Assembly (NCBI RefSeq): GCF_041227145.1 | Contig: NZ_JBGFSP010000009.1 | Coordinates: 62,001-126,000 of the forward strand | DNA: 64,000 nt | Origin: Bacteroides sp. AN502(2024) | Lineage (GTDB): Bacteria > Bacteroidota > Bacteroidia > Bacteroidales > Bacteroidaceae | Direction: 5' to 3' | In this document: piece after piece, positions 16,767-24,617 of the stretch | Layout: each line of letters starts with the position of its first letter | How positions within the stretch are numbered: position 1 is the first letter of the stretch | The notes under the pieces: generated by a model | What the model was told of the DNA's origin: nothing | What the model saw: only the letters and a program-made list of their open reading frames with translations | The model's database searches: none | Made by a program: the position numbers and the translations under genes

Positions 16767-17882
16767 TCATTTTATAACTCCCAATGGGTATTGCATGGTG
16801 ACACAATGCAGGGAACCGTGTTGCTTAATCAGGGCACGGCAGTCTATTCCGATTATCTGATGGTCCGGAAATGCTTGTTGTAACACTTCTCTTGCTTTTT
16901 GGTCATTCGCCGGTTGATGGTAGGTAGGGTAGAGAATAACTTCATTCATTATCAGGAAGTTGGCATAAGTCGCGGGCAGGCGTTCGCCGTCTTCTTCTAT
17001 CTTGTCCGCCATCGGTAAGGCTAACAGGCGATAGGGCTCTCCTGCTAAGGTGCGGAATGTTTTCAGTTGTTCCTCCATTGCGAGTAATGCTTCGTAGTGT
17101 TCGTCTCCTTTGTCATCGCATTTCACGTAAGCGATGGTGTCGGTAGAACAGAAACGTGCCAAAGTGTCGATGTGGCTGTCGGTGTCGTCACCGGCAAGAT
17201 AACCGTGGTCTAACCAAAGGACCTTTTGCAGGTGGAAGGTCGATTTCAGGTATTCTTCTATCTCTACCTGGTTCAGTCGCCCGTTCCGTTGGGGAGAAAG
17301 CAGGCATTCGGAGGTAGTGAGCAGTGTACCCATCCCGTCGCTTTCGATGGAGCCTCCTTCGAGAACGAAGTCGAGGTGGTCGACATACCGGCCTTTCAAG
17401 GCTCCAGCTTCCACCGCTTGTTTGGTGATTTGATTATCCAGCTTGGAAGCAAATTTCAATCCCCAGCCGTTGAATGTAAAGTCGAGCAGGGAAGGGGTGC
17501 CGGTGTCTATCATGGTGATAGCTCCGTGGTCGCGTGCCCATGTGTCATTAGTGACACATTCCAGAAAGCGGACGTTGTTCATGTTGACGGTAGCAGCTAT
17601 CTGCTTTTTCACTTCTTCCGGTTCGGGGGTGACAATCAATAGTAACTCTCGCTTCGCTATTTCCCTGGCTATGTTTATAAAACATTCTTGCACTTCTGCC
17701 AGCATGTATGCCCAGTCTGTACCGGCGTGTGGCCATGTCAACTGTATACCACTCTGTATATGCCATTCGGCGGGTAAATGAGGTGCTCTCGTCTCTACCT
17801 GCACGGTCATGTTTTTGCCGAAACTCAACTGCAAATCTTTCTCCGAGCCACTTGGGCTGGGAAGTCCAACCATGATTCCCAT
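16767..17882 (-). CDS. aguA: Agmatine deiminase
   Basis: Converts agmatine to N-carbamoylputrescine (guanidine-modifying, pentein fold). Family marks include LTWPHAGTDW near the N-terminus, WARDHGAI, LEGGSIESDG, HIDTLARF and the catalytic cysteine in GSLHC (Cys360 in the longest frame). The 371-aa frame has about 24 residues of unusual sequence before MTVQVETRAPHLPAEWH, so the true start may be the ATG at 17810. It is the upstream partner of aguB. The DUF2148 gene lies about 80 bp further upstream on the same strand. Confidence 0.92.
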   Translation of the reverse strand: MGIMVGLPSPSGSEKDLQLSFGKNMTVQVETRAPHLPAEWHIQSGIQLTWPHAGTDWAYMLAEVQECFINIAREIAKRELLLIVTPEPEEVKKQIAATVNMNNVRFLECVTNDTWARDHGAITMIDTGTPSLLDFTFNGWGLKFASKLDNQITKQAVEAGALKGRYVDHLDFVLEGGSIESDGMGTLLTTSECLLSPQRNGRLNQVEIEEYLKSTFHLQKVLWLDHGYLAGDDTDSHIDTLARFCSTDTIAYVKCDDKGDEHYEALLAMEEQLKTFRTLAGEPYRLLALPMADKIEEDGERLPATYANFLIMNEVILYPTYHQPANDQKAREVLQQAFPDHQIIGIDCRALIKQHGSLHCVTMQYPLGVIK

Positions 17883-17959
17883 TAGACTATTATCTATTTA
17901 GTTATTTATAAAATCTGTTTATTGTCTGCGTCAGCCTTCAGTGTGTCTGTTACGCATCA

Positions 17960-18502
17960 TTATGCATTTGTTTCCAATTTGGGTTTCCGGTCAAAGAACG
18001 GATTCTTGGAGGATGCACTTACGGGGATGGCCATTACCATTTTGCAGTCTTCCAGCAAGTTCAGGCGTTGTGCTGCCAATCCGGCGGAGAACATGACGCG
18101 TGTGTCTACTCGTAAATCGGCTGCCGTAGCGCATGCGGAACCTATGGCAATACCTACATCTATGCTGTTCAATGCGCAGGGAACTCCATCAGTACGTCCG
18201 GTGCAGGTAGTAAATCCGCAATGCCCGCAATTCAAGCCCTGCGCCTGCTCGCGCGTTCCTATCAATACAACACATTCAGCACTTAGGATGTTGTCGGCAT
18301 CACGGAGGAAGAATTTCATTCCGTGTTCTTCTACCATAGCTATCATAGTGTCCGATAGTTGTTTGATCTCTTCACCTGTGATTAGGGCCACTTCGATAAT
18401 ATCGATACCTTTTCCTTTCGGAGCAGTACGCGTAGCTGTCATCATCTGGCGGGCTACTTGCAATACATGCTCATGACGGGCATCTCTTTCGTTCAGTATC
18501 AT
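17960..18502 (-). CDS. DUF2148 ferredoxin-domain protein
   Basis: A 180-aa cytosolic protein of the DUF2148 family. The cysteine cluster LNCGHCGFTTC (about residues 114-124) with VPCAL about nine residues later looks like a 4Fe-4S ligand set. The role is unknown in the literature I can recall, although related domains occur in redox proteins. It is the first of three minus-strand genes with aguA and aguB; co-transcription is possible given the 77-bp gap, but a metabolic link to agmatine is not shown. Confidence 0.8.
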   Translation of the reverse strand: MILNERDARHEHVLQVARQMMTATRTAPKGKGIDIIEVALITGEEIKQLSDTMIAMVEEHGMKFFLRDADNILSAECVVLIGTREQAQGLNCGHCGFTTCTGRTDGVPCALNSIDVGIAIGSACATAADLRVDTRVMFSAGLAAQRLNLLEDCKMVMAIPVSASSKNPFFDRKPKLETNA

Positions 18503-18962
18503 AACTTTCTTGAATTAATTAGTGAGGCAAAGATAAATGAAAATTGGTAAAATGGAGCGAAATGATGAAAGAAATAGGAACTAGGATTTGTTTACTTAGT
18601 GATCATTTCATTTATGCACTGATGCAGCGGTGGTTACAATAAGCGGTAAAAGGCGTTACATACCAATGTAGTCGGTCGGCTGATTAAAAGGCTGGCAGGA
18701 ATTTTGCATTAATCTGAAAAATTGGAGAAGAGTTTGAACATTTGAGTAATCTGCTTCAAGGTAGCCTATCCCCCAAATAGTTTGTTTCCATGCGGTAAGG
18801 CACCAAATAATATGTATATGAATTGGTTCGATCCGGTACTGAAGCAATCCGAATCATGTACTTGAGTTGCCCAAGTCTCCTGCATTATTTCATTGAGTGT
18901 AGTACTTGTTACAGGCAATTCTCCTACTAATTACAGTCAAATCTCCCACTAACTATTAAAAA
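18503..18962. other. Gene-free stretch upstream of the 22-bp array
   Basis: About 460 bases without a supportable gene. A 63-codon open frame exists on the minus strand (18656-18847) but shows no family likeness or start signal. The spacer probably holds the DUF2148-agu promoter near 18503-18560, though no exact TAnnTTTG is evident there. Confidence 0.4.
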
Positions 18963-19222
18963 GAAAAACCGCCTTCAGCCTTCAGTTCTCCACCAAAGTC
19001 CCTGTTCATCGGCGTTTGGGGCTGAAAGCACTCCTGAAAGCGAATGTGTATAACTCCGGCTCCTTCTATACTTACTTCCAACAGAGGCTCTATTATAGCA
19101 AAACAAAGCCTGCATTTCATGGTAACAGAGCCTCTGTTATAACCAAACAGAGCCTACATTTCACCTCACAATAGATAGTTCTACCGGTAAGTCTGAAAAA
19201 AAACTGAAAGCGCTGAAAGCAG
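18963..19222 (+). repeat. Leader plus 22-bp tandem repeat array, copy A
   Basis: The segment begins GAAAAACCGCCTTCAGCC, continues for about 115 bases, and then has four consecutive units of exactly 22 bp: 19080-19101, 19102-19123, 19124-19145 and 19146-19167, on the pattern AACAGAGCCT.... It ends with CTGAAAGCGCTGAAAGC near 19220. The whole arrangement recurs inverted at 52950-53197, including the GCCTTCAGCCTTCAG leader and the block GC(C/T)TGCATTTCAT. There are no spacers and no coding sequence. Function unknown. Confidence 0.7.
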
Positions 19223-19250
19223 ATTATAGTATGAAAATTCAATAAGATAT

Positions 19251-19529
19251 ATGATTGGGTCTATATTAATGCCGGAATTAAATTGTTTAGGACTATGTAT
19301 GGAGTGGCGGACAATCAGGCATTTGTTGGACAACGTGCCTCACAAAGATGAGGAACAACTAAAAAGTCAAATGCTTGGCTATTTCGGACGCGGGATGTAT
19401 TACCGCTTTTACCGTAAAGAGAGATATTGGTCTCTTGGACAACAGGAATATATTCGTAGAATTTTCCGTCAGAAAGGAATAACGGAGAAACCTGCATTCG
19501 ATTCCTACACAGAAGAATATATATGGTAA
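19251..19529 (+). CDS. Hypothetical protein fragment, 92 aa
   Basis: An open frame directly after the 22-bp array. The C-terminal part (YFGRGMYYRFYRKERYWSL, QEYIRRIFRQKG, FDSYTEEYIW) is rich in aromatic and basic residues and looks like the tail of a larger protein, not a full small one. I cannot assign a family. It faces another decayed fragment on the opposite strand. It may be debris of an integrated element. Confidence 0.35.
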   Translation: MIGSILMPELNCLGLCMEWRTIRHLLDNVPHKDEEQLKSQMLGYFGRGMYYRFYRKERYWSLGQQEYIRRIFRQKGITEKPAFDSYTEEYIW

Positions 19530-19857
19530 TTATCTGCCATCTGCAACAAACTCGTTGTATCTAATTGAAATATAATGGTTTATAATGTTGCAGATACCTG
19601 TTGCAGATATGTTGTAGATCAAGTATCTGCAACACATCTGTTTTAGCTTATGGGAATCTGACATGATAAACAAATACCACTCCTTACCTGGCTCAATCTG
19701 ATCAACCCCGTCGATATTGATCAATGCAAAACGGTTCAAATAAATATACCGACTGATTTCCCTGTTCCACAATGGAATGCCTTCGGCTTGTGCATCCAGT
19801 GTGATGGTGTTCAATACCCACTTGTCGATAGGATTGAAAGTGATTTGTTCCCTAACG
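19530..19857 (-). pseudogene. Fragment resembling a VirE-type mobile-element ATPase
   Basis: The minus-strand reading contains NRFALINIDGVDQIEPGK, similar in layout to the LINLDEFD strand of VirE/VapE-like proteins common on Bacteroides mobile elements. The frame is open upstream to about 19857 without a start, and the product stops early after about 95 residues from the only ATG. No Walker A motif is present. I read it as a decayed internal piece; the family call is tentative. Confidence 0.35.
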
Positions 19858-19936
19858 TAAATCGCATGAAGGAAATTTGTGTACTATTACCCCTTCTTGC
19901 TGTTCGTATTTAACAATGTCAATTATAGCCATATTC

Positions 19937-20425
19937 TTAATCTTTCAAATTGGCAAAAGGACGTTTCCCTTCATGTCCTTTCTTGAATTCTTGAATCATT
20001 TTTTTTTCCACTTCCCTTGGGTCTTCCTCGGACAGCGTTTTCCAACAAACAATTAAGGAATAGGCATCTGCTAATTGCCAAATATAGCGTCCTCCTTGGT
20101 GTCCGATAGGTTTTCCCTGACCAAATTTGATATATTGTTCAATACGGGATTTTAGTGTGGCACGATTATTTTCTCCTCCTGCTTTTCCAATATACAGGAT
20201 GGAAGAATTATCTACCCATTTCTTCTCTAATTCTGCAATCGCAATATTAGGGTCTTTTTTCTTAAAGAAACCTCCAGTCCCTTTCGGCACAAAATGAGGT
20301 TTTTCCATGTTTTCTCTCAGTACAACGTAAACTCCTTTTTGAGAAGGAATCGAGGTACTGTCTTTTACCAATTCTTGAAAAGTCATGAAACCGCTGAAAC
20401 CTTTGGCACGTAATTCATCTTGCAT
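19937..20425 (-). CDS. GIY-YIG-like protein
   Basis: A 162-aa protein. The N-terminal GVYVVLRE (about 30-37) and ILYIGKAGG (about 76-84), followed by LKSRIEQYIKFGQG and a GGRYIWQL block, fit a GIY-YIG-like fold, which is used by homing, restriction and repair nucleases. The conserved arginine and glutamate of active enzymes are not clearly placed, so catalysis is uncertain. The gene starts 56 bp downstream of the structured RNA's poly-U tract on the same strand. It lies among mobile debris and is probably accessory. Confidence 0.55.
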   Translation of the reverse strand: MQDELRAKGFSGFMTFQELVKDSTSIPSQKGVYVVLRENMEKPHFVPKGTGGFFKKKDPNIAIAELEKKWVDNSSILYIGKAGGENNRATLKSRIEQYIKFGQGKPIGHQGGRYIWQLADAYSLIVCWKTLSEEDPREVEKKMIQEFKKGHEGKRPFANLKD

Positions 20426-20480
20426 AAATATTATGATTTAAAAAGTTGGTTATAAGACTCCACCATTATAACCGAATTAT

Positions 20481-20721
20481 AAAAAAGAAAGTGTGGAGTC
20501 CATCTGCTTATCTATCGGGAGGCTCTGGTAAACCTAAGGAACAAATAAACAATACCCCACACTTGTATAGATATGCACATAACAGTGCATAATGGAATAC
20601 AAGTGACGAGTGTTATTGTTATCCCTGTTCCTTTTGAAATTTACCAGATTTCCCGAATAAGGATAAAAGCAAAACACTTTCATCTATTAATTATATGTAA
20701 AATTGCACAACTACTTGTGAC
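20481..20721 (-). ncRNA. Rod-shaped structured RNA, 6S-RNA-like candidate
   Basis: Seven complementary blocks line up symmetrically from 20515 to 20656: TCGGGA/TCCCGA, TCTGGTAAA/TTTACCAGA, AAGGAACA/TGTTCCTT, AACAATA/TATTGTT, CACTTGTAT/ATACAAGTG and ATGCAC/GTGCAT, separated by small bulges and closed outside by GCTT/AAGC. A long interrupted rod with an internal bubble is the architecture of 6S RNA. On the minus strand a TATATTTG -7 element (20729-20736) precedes it and a T-rich run (20481-20490 on the plus strand as A) ends it, so the RNA is about 240 nt. The 6S identity is inferred from shape only; a leader for the downstream gene is the alternative. Confidence 0.6.
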
Positions 20722-20728
20722 AACGTTG

Positions 20729-20736
20729 CAAATATA
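20729..20736 (-). promoter_or_regulatory. -7 element for the structured RNA
   Basis: Reverse complement TATATTTG, an exact TAnnTTTG match. Transcription would begin near 20721 on the minus strand, just before a small TTGTCACAA/TTGTGCAA hairpin and the long rod structure. Confidence 0.5.
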
Positions 20737-20794
20737 GACAATATTTTGCAATATAACACTTCGAGGGCATTGTTTTTAGCGTATTAATTGTCCG

Positions 20795-21163
20795 CTAATA
20801 ATTAATCTCATTTTCTATCAGTTCATCATCGCATTCATCTATTTGTAGATCGAAAACTTCCGGCGGAAAAGTCATCTCGTCTTCTGGATCGGCAAGCATC
20901 TCGTCCAAATGTTTGTTGAAATCATCTTCCGGACAATAAGAATCGGGGGACTTTTCTTCCGTTTCCGGAAAAAGTTCATACCCGTTGGTCGGTGAAGAAG
21001 AGGTGTATGAACAATTGTCGGGATCGGAATGAATGGACGAAGCATTCCTGTCAAGACTTCTTGTTAATTCTTTCTGTGCCAATTGGTCTTGATAGACGAA
21101 ATAACTATAGACAGCAACAAGGGCTGAGATACCTCCAACTTTTAAAATCTTTCTTATTTGCAT
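20795..21163 (-). CDS. Hypothetical acidic protein with one N-terminal membrane anchor
   Basis: A 122-aa protein with a basic start (MQIRKILK), one hydrophobic segment (about residues 9-26) and then a strongly acidic, serine-rich tail (for example PEDDFNKHLDEMLADPEDE). The tail would lie outside the cytoplasm or in the periplasm if the segment is a signal anchor. No family is recognised. It sits 26 bp downstream of the WYL regulator gene on the same strand, so the two may be one operon. Confidence 0.5.
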   Translation of the reverse strand: MQIRKILKVGGISALVAVYSYFVYQDQLAQKELTRSLDRNASSIHSDPDNCSYTSSSPTNGYELFPETEEKSPDSYCPEDDFNKHLDEMLADPEDEMTFPPEVFDLQIDECDDELIENEINY

Positions 21164-21189
21164 GTTTTTTAAGGAATTGAAGTTCTATT

Positions 21190-22101
21190 TTATGTATTTC
21201 TCCGCAGTGCTTCCTCATAAACTTTCCGTATTCGTTCCCGAAGATGTAACGGCTCGATTACTGTAAGTGAACTGCTACGCGAGAGCAATGCCATAACAAA
21301 ATCATTAGTAATACGAAGGCGTAATCTGATTCGGAATTCCGTCTCATTATCCACAATGATTTCTTGCGAATGATGCAGAGGAATCGATTTCAAAAAACTG
21401 CCATCCAATGCACTATAGCTTAGTTCAATATTTTCTACTGGAATATCTGCCTGATTCCAGATGCCGTAGCTGTCTTTAAATAAGTTTCTGGCATCAATAT
21501 TCATATTCCTTTTGAAGGTTTCCTCATAAAGGATTTTGAGATTGCGAATACAGTCTATATTGAACGTTTTTAATATTTCGTTGTCATAGGCGAGGAGATA
21601 CCATCTTTGCTGGTCTTCTTTCAGATAATAAGGTAAGACTTTTTTCTCGCGTACTTTGTCTCCCTCACGTACATAAATGTAACTGAATTCTACCGGGTGA
21701 AAGAATTTAATGGCTTTTATCAATGTCGGAAGACATTCACAGTCGTTGGGACGATGATGTTCGGCAAGAACATAGGTGTGTAGATTGGAAGTATTGTCCA
21801 AAGCATTCAATAGATCGAAGTTTAGCAGAAGCCGTTCGTACTGCTCCTTTTTCAAATCATCTTCCTCATTGATGTAATAACCGTTTTGTTTCTTATCAAA
21901 ACAGATGCTGATACCAAATAGATCTTCTATATCTTTGAAGTCTCGCTGCAAAGTTCTTATGTCTACAGGTGTTCCGTCTCGTTCTTCCATGCGATGTGTC
22001 ACGTAGTTCTCCAATTCTCTACGCGGCACATACCGTTTTGGTCCTTTCAATTTATTGATAATGACCAGCATTCGTTGCATTCCTTCCCGTTTCTTGCCCA
22101 T
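21190..22101 (-). CDS. WYL-domain transcriptional regulator
   Basis: A regulator of 303 aa from the chosen start. The N-terminal winged helix-turn-helix (about 1-75: VPRRELENYV, VDIRTLQRDFKDIEDLFG) is followed by a WYL ligand-sensing domain (about 115-200: IKFFHPVEFSYIY, QRWYLLAYD) and a C-terminal WCX-like extension. The frame is open to an ATG at 22158, but that codon lies upstream of the TATCTTTG promoter element (22129-22136) and in palindromic DNA, so MGKKREG at 22101 is the likely start. It is divergent from the FetA/FetB-type transporter, which it may control. Confidence 0.82.
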   Translation of the reverse strand: MGKKREGMQRMLVIINKLKGPKRYVPRRELENYVTHRMEERDGTPVDIRTLQRDFKDIEDLFGISICFDKKQNGYYINEEDDLKKEQYERLLLNFDLLNALDNTSNLHTYVLAEHHRPNDCECLPTLIKAIKFFHPVEFSYIYVREGDKVREKKVLPYYLKEDQQRWYLLAYDNEILKTFNIDCIRNLKILYEETFKRNMNIDARNLFKDSYGIWNQADIPVENIELSYSALDGSFLKSIPLHHSQEIIVDNETEFRIRLRLRITNDFVMALLSRSSSLTVIEPLHLRERIRKVYEEALRRNT

Positions 22102-22128
22102 ATAGGTATGAATTTTAATTATCAAGAG

Positions 22129-22164
22129 CAAAGATAATGTCACGTGACGACAAAACATGTCGTC
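22129..22164. promoter_or_regulatory. WYL regulator promoter with adjoining palindromic operator candidates
   Basis: On the minus strand TATCTTTG (22129-22136) is a perfect -7 element. Directly upstream lie a 10-bp palindrome GTCACGTGAC (22139-22148) and an overlapping inverted repeat GACGACA/TGTCGTC with a 5-base loop (22146-22164). Their place between the -7 and -33 positions suits a repressor site, so autoregulation and control of the divergent transporter genes are plausible. Confidence 0.5.
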
Positions 22165-22222
22165 CTAAGAAAATTTTAAAAGAAAACAAAGGGATTTTGA
22201 TACGTATGCCCTTGTTTTTTTA

Positions 22223-22230
22223 TACTTTTG
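22223..22230 (+). promoter_or_regulatory. Candidate -7 element of the FetA/FetB-type operon
   Basis: TACTTTTG matches TAnnTTTG, 26 bases before the ATG at 22257. A TTTG at 22196-22199 lies 23 bases upstream, slightly far for a -33 box. Confidence 0.45.
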
Positions 22231-22256
22231 GTGAAATTTTCAAAAAGTACGGTTAA

Positions 22257-22877
22257 ATGCTACATGTTGAGAACATTTGTATTGCTTTTGGGACGGAAGT
22301 TCTTGTCTCTGGTTTTAATATGAAATTGGAGAGGGGAGAAACTGCTTGTATTGTGGGACAATCTGGTTGTGGAAAGACTTCGTTACTGAACGCGATAATG
22401 GGTTTTGTTCCGTTGAAAGAAGGGATAATCAGGGTCGGAGGAATGGTGCTGGATAAATCGACTATTGATGCAGTCAGACGGCAGATTGCATGGATTCCTC
22501 AGGAACTGGCATTGCCGTTCGAATGGGTGAAAGAAATGGTTGCCCTGCCGTTCGAGTTGAAAGTGAACCGTTCGGTCCCTTTTTCGGAAGAAAGGCTTTT
22601 CACTTGCTTTGACGAATTGGGACTGGAACATGATTTGTATACAAAAAGAGTGAATGAGGTGTCGGGCGGACAACGGCAACGCATCATGCTTGCAGTGGCT
22701 GCGATGCTTGATAAACCTCTCATTATCATAGATGAACCGACTTCTGCTTTGGATTCCGAATCGACCGATAAGGTACTTTCTTTTTTCCGGCGACAGGCGG
22801 AAAAAGGAGCGGCTGTACTTGCAGTGTCTCACGACAAGGACTTTGCATCGGGATGTCATTTTTTAATAGAGCTGTAA
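22257..22877 (+). CDS. ABC transporter ATP-binding protein (FetA-like)
   Basis: A 206-aa nucleotide-binding subunit. Walker A is GQSGCGKTS (34-42), the ABC signature is VSGGQRQR (135-142), Walker B is PLIIIDEP (154-161) and the switch histidine is in VSHDKD near 195. It pairs with the UPF0014/FetB-type permease 46 bp downstream. In E. coli this pair (FetAB) exports iron and protects against iron-linked oxidative stress; the substrate here is inferred from that. At 206 aa it is a compact subunit without extra domains. Confidence 0.87.
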   Translation: MLHVENICIAFGTEVLVSGFNMKLERGETACIVGQSGCGKTSLLNAIMGFVPLKEGIIRVGGMVLDKSTIDAVRRQIAWIPQELALPFEWVKEMVALPFELKVNRSVPFSEERLFTCFDELGLEHDLYTKRVNEVSGGQRQRIMLAVAAMLDKPLIIIDEPTSALDSESTDKVLSFFRRQAEKGAAVLAVSHDKDFASGCHFLIEL

Positions 22878-22923
22878 CGGTTTAATAAAATCCTAACGCG
22901 AATAAAATTGATAAGAATATACT

Positions 22924-23718
22924 GTGGGAACGATTGATATATCATATTATAATCTTTTTATAGGCTTGCTTTTGCTTACTATTCCGTTCTTCTATCTTTG
23001 GAAGTTTAAAACGGGACTACTGAAACCTGCCTTGATTGGTACATTGCGGATGATTATCCAACTATTCTTTATCGGGATGTATCTGAAATATCTTTTTTTA
23101 TGGAACAATCCCTGGATCAACTTCCTTTGGGTGGTAATTATGGTATTTGTAGCTGGACAGACGGCATTGGTACGTACCCAGCTGAAACGTCGGGTCTTAT
23201 TAATCCCTATTATGGTAGGATTTTTTTGTAGTGTTGTATTGGTAGGCTTATATTTTGTCGGTATTGTTCTTCAACTGGACAATATATTTAGCGCCCAATA
23301 CTCTATTCCCATATTTGGCATCCTGATGGGCAATATGCTTTCGAGCAATGTGATAGCGTTGAATACTTATTATAGCGGATTGAAACGCGAACAACAGTTG
23401 TACCATTATTTATTGGGAAACGGAGCAACAAGGCAGGAAGCGCAGGCTCCATTTATCCGGCAGGCCATTATTAAATCTTTCAGTCCGCTAATTGCGAACA
23501 TTTCCGTGATGGGATTGGTTGCTCTTCCAGGCACAATGATTGGACAAATTCTGGGAGGAAGCAGCCCGAACGTTGCCATCAAGTACCAGATGATGATTAT
23601 GGTAATTACTTTTACAGCATCTATGCTGTCGCTGATGATAACTATTTCATTGGCTTCACGCCGATCTTTTGACGCATACGGGAAATTATTAGAGATAACC
23701 AAAGAACCCGGGAAATGA
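22924..23718 (+). CDS. FetB/UPF0014-type ABC transporter permease
   Basis: A 264-aa membrane protein with about seven hydrophobic segments. The family-specific stretch GNMLSSNVIALNTYYSGL (about 137-154) and LVALPGTMIGQILGGSSPN (about 198-216) identify UPF0014. It starts with GTG at 22924. It is the membrane half of the transporter with the preceding ATPase, and overlaps the next small gene by 4 bp. Iron export is the known role in E. coli; metal specificity here is not shown. Confidence 0.87.
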   Translation: MGTIDISYYNLFIGLLLLTIPFFYLWKFKTGLLKPALIGTLRMIIQLFFIGMYLKYLFLWNNPWINFLWVVIMVFVAGQTALVRTQLKRRVLLIPIMVGFFCSVVLVGLYFVGIVLQLDNIFSAQYSIPIFGILMGNMLSSNVIALNTYYSGLKREQQLYHYLLGNGATRQEAQAPFIRQAIIKSFSPLIANISVMGLVALPGTMIGQILGGSSPNVAIKYQMMIMVITFTASMLSLMITISLASRRSFDAYGKLLEITKEPGK

Positions 23719-23993
23719 CAGTCATCGACCAAATATTCCGTAAAGTAGCAGAAATATCTATTCCGCATTTTTTTATAACTGTGGAGTTTTCGGCATCCGG
23801 CAATGATATGCCGGAACATATCGAAGCATTTCTGTGGGAAAAGTATGAAGCGATTCTTCGTGGAGTCAGCGGACGTAAATTTATCTATAAGAAAGGGGAG
23901 TGGCGGCTTATTTTTACTTTCTTTCCTACGGATAGGGTGGTAGACGAACGGTATGCACTGAAAAACAAGGTACAAATGAAAAGCAAAAGATAA
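23715..23993 (+). CDS. Small conserved-looking protein in the FetA/FetB-type operon
   Basis: A 92-aa protein with mixed strand-like segments (HFFITVEFSASG, EWRLIFTFFPTD) and no signal peptide or membrane segment. Its ATG overlaps the permease stop (ATGA), which argues for a real, translationally coupled gene. No family is recognised. A cytosolic accessory of the transporter is an inference from position only. It ends 19 bp from the convergent lipoprotein gene. Confidence 0.55.
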   Translation: MTVIDQIFRKVAEISIPHFFITVEFSASGNDMPEHIEAFLWEKYEAILRGVSGRKFIYKKGEWRLIFTFFPTDRVVDERYALKNKVQMKSKR

Positions 23994-24012
23994 CCGGTTA
24001 TTAGTGCGTTTA

Positions 24013-24426
24013 TTATTTGCCTTTCAACATTCCCCATAAGCAGCGAAGCTGCACGAATTGTTCTCCGGGCTGCACATACTCCCCTTTAAACATTTTTTCC
24101 GTCACTTGAAATTTGGAAAGATGATGGCGTATATACTTCTCAACATCAGGTGATTGTTTTTTAGCGAATGACAGCAAATCAACCTTTCCGTTTTCGCGAA
24201 TGAGCACTTTAGCTTTGATTGTGCGAAAGCCGTACTCTTTGCAGTGTTTGGTTTCTACTTTATCAATCCAGAAGATGGCAGTGGCCTTGACCGTATCTAC
24301 CGCACAATCCTCTATGTCGTCAATTTTTGCAGTTTCAGCTATAACGGCTTCGGTGTTATCACTCTTTTTGAGTTGGCAAGAGAATATCACAACTAATAGG
24401 AACAGTAGGAACAGATTTGTTTTCAT
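24013..24426 (-). CDS. Lipoprotein, DUF4891-like
   Basis: A 137-aa protein with a lipoprotein signal: a hydrophobic stretch followed by FSCQ with Cys17 as the acylation site. The mature part has short strands and ends in VRL-type polar sequence without catalytic marks. I think it fits the Bacteroides DUF4891 family, but this is from memory of the general pattern, not a search. It is divergent from the Nif3-like gene. Confidence 0.6.
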   Translation of the reverse strand: MKTNLFLLFLLVVIFSCQLKKSDNTEAVIAETAKIDDIEDCAVDTVKATAIFWIDKVETKHCKEYGFRTIKAKVLIRENGKVDLLSFAKKQSPDVEKYIRHHLSKFQVTEKMFKGEYVQPGEQFVQLRCLWGMLKGK

Positions 24427-24588
24427 GGTATTTATTATTTATATGGGATAAAAGTACAGAATTTAAATAAATAACGGATACTTTAGACCGAGTTTTATCA
24501 TTTGTTTTTATTTCGAAACGTAGTAATGGAATAACGATAAATTCTCTAAAAAATGACCATTTAGTATGATTATTCCTTTTTTATTTAT

Positions 24589-24596
24589 TATATTTG
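24589..24596 (+). promoter_or_regulatory. -7 promoter element of the Nif3-like gene
   Basis: TATATTTG is an exact TAnnTTTG match. The TTG at 24594 that would extend the downstream frame lies inside it, so the ATG at 24618 is the start. Confidence 0.6.
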
Positions 24597-24617
24597 CAAC
24601 TCAATTTTCTACCAATA

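Noticed and set aside
18656..18847. 63-codon open frame on the minus strand
   Set aside because: No start signal, no family likeness and an amino-acid pattern like translated spacer.
18963..19222. CRISPR array with leader
   Set aside because: The 22-bp units are contiguous and diverged; there are no spacers and no cas genes.
22101..22158. N-terminal extension of the WYL regulator
   Set aside because: It is encoded by the promoter and palindromic operator DNA, so it is unlikely to be transcribed as coding sequence.
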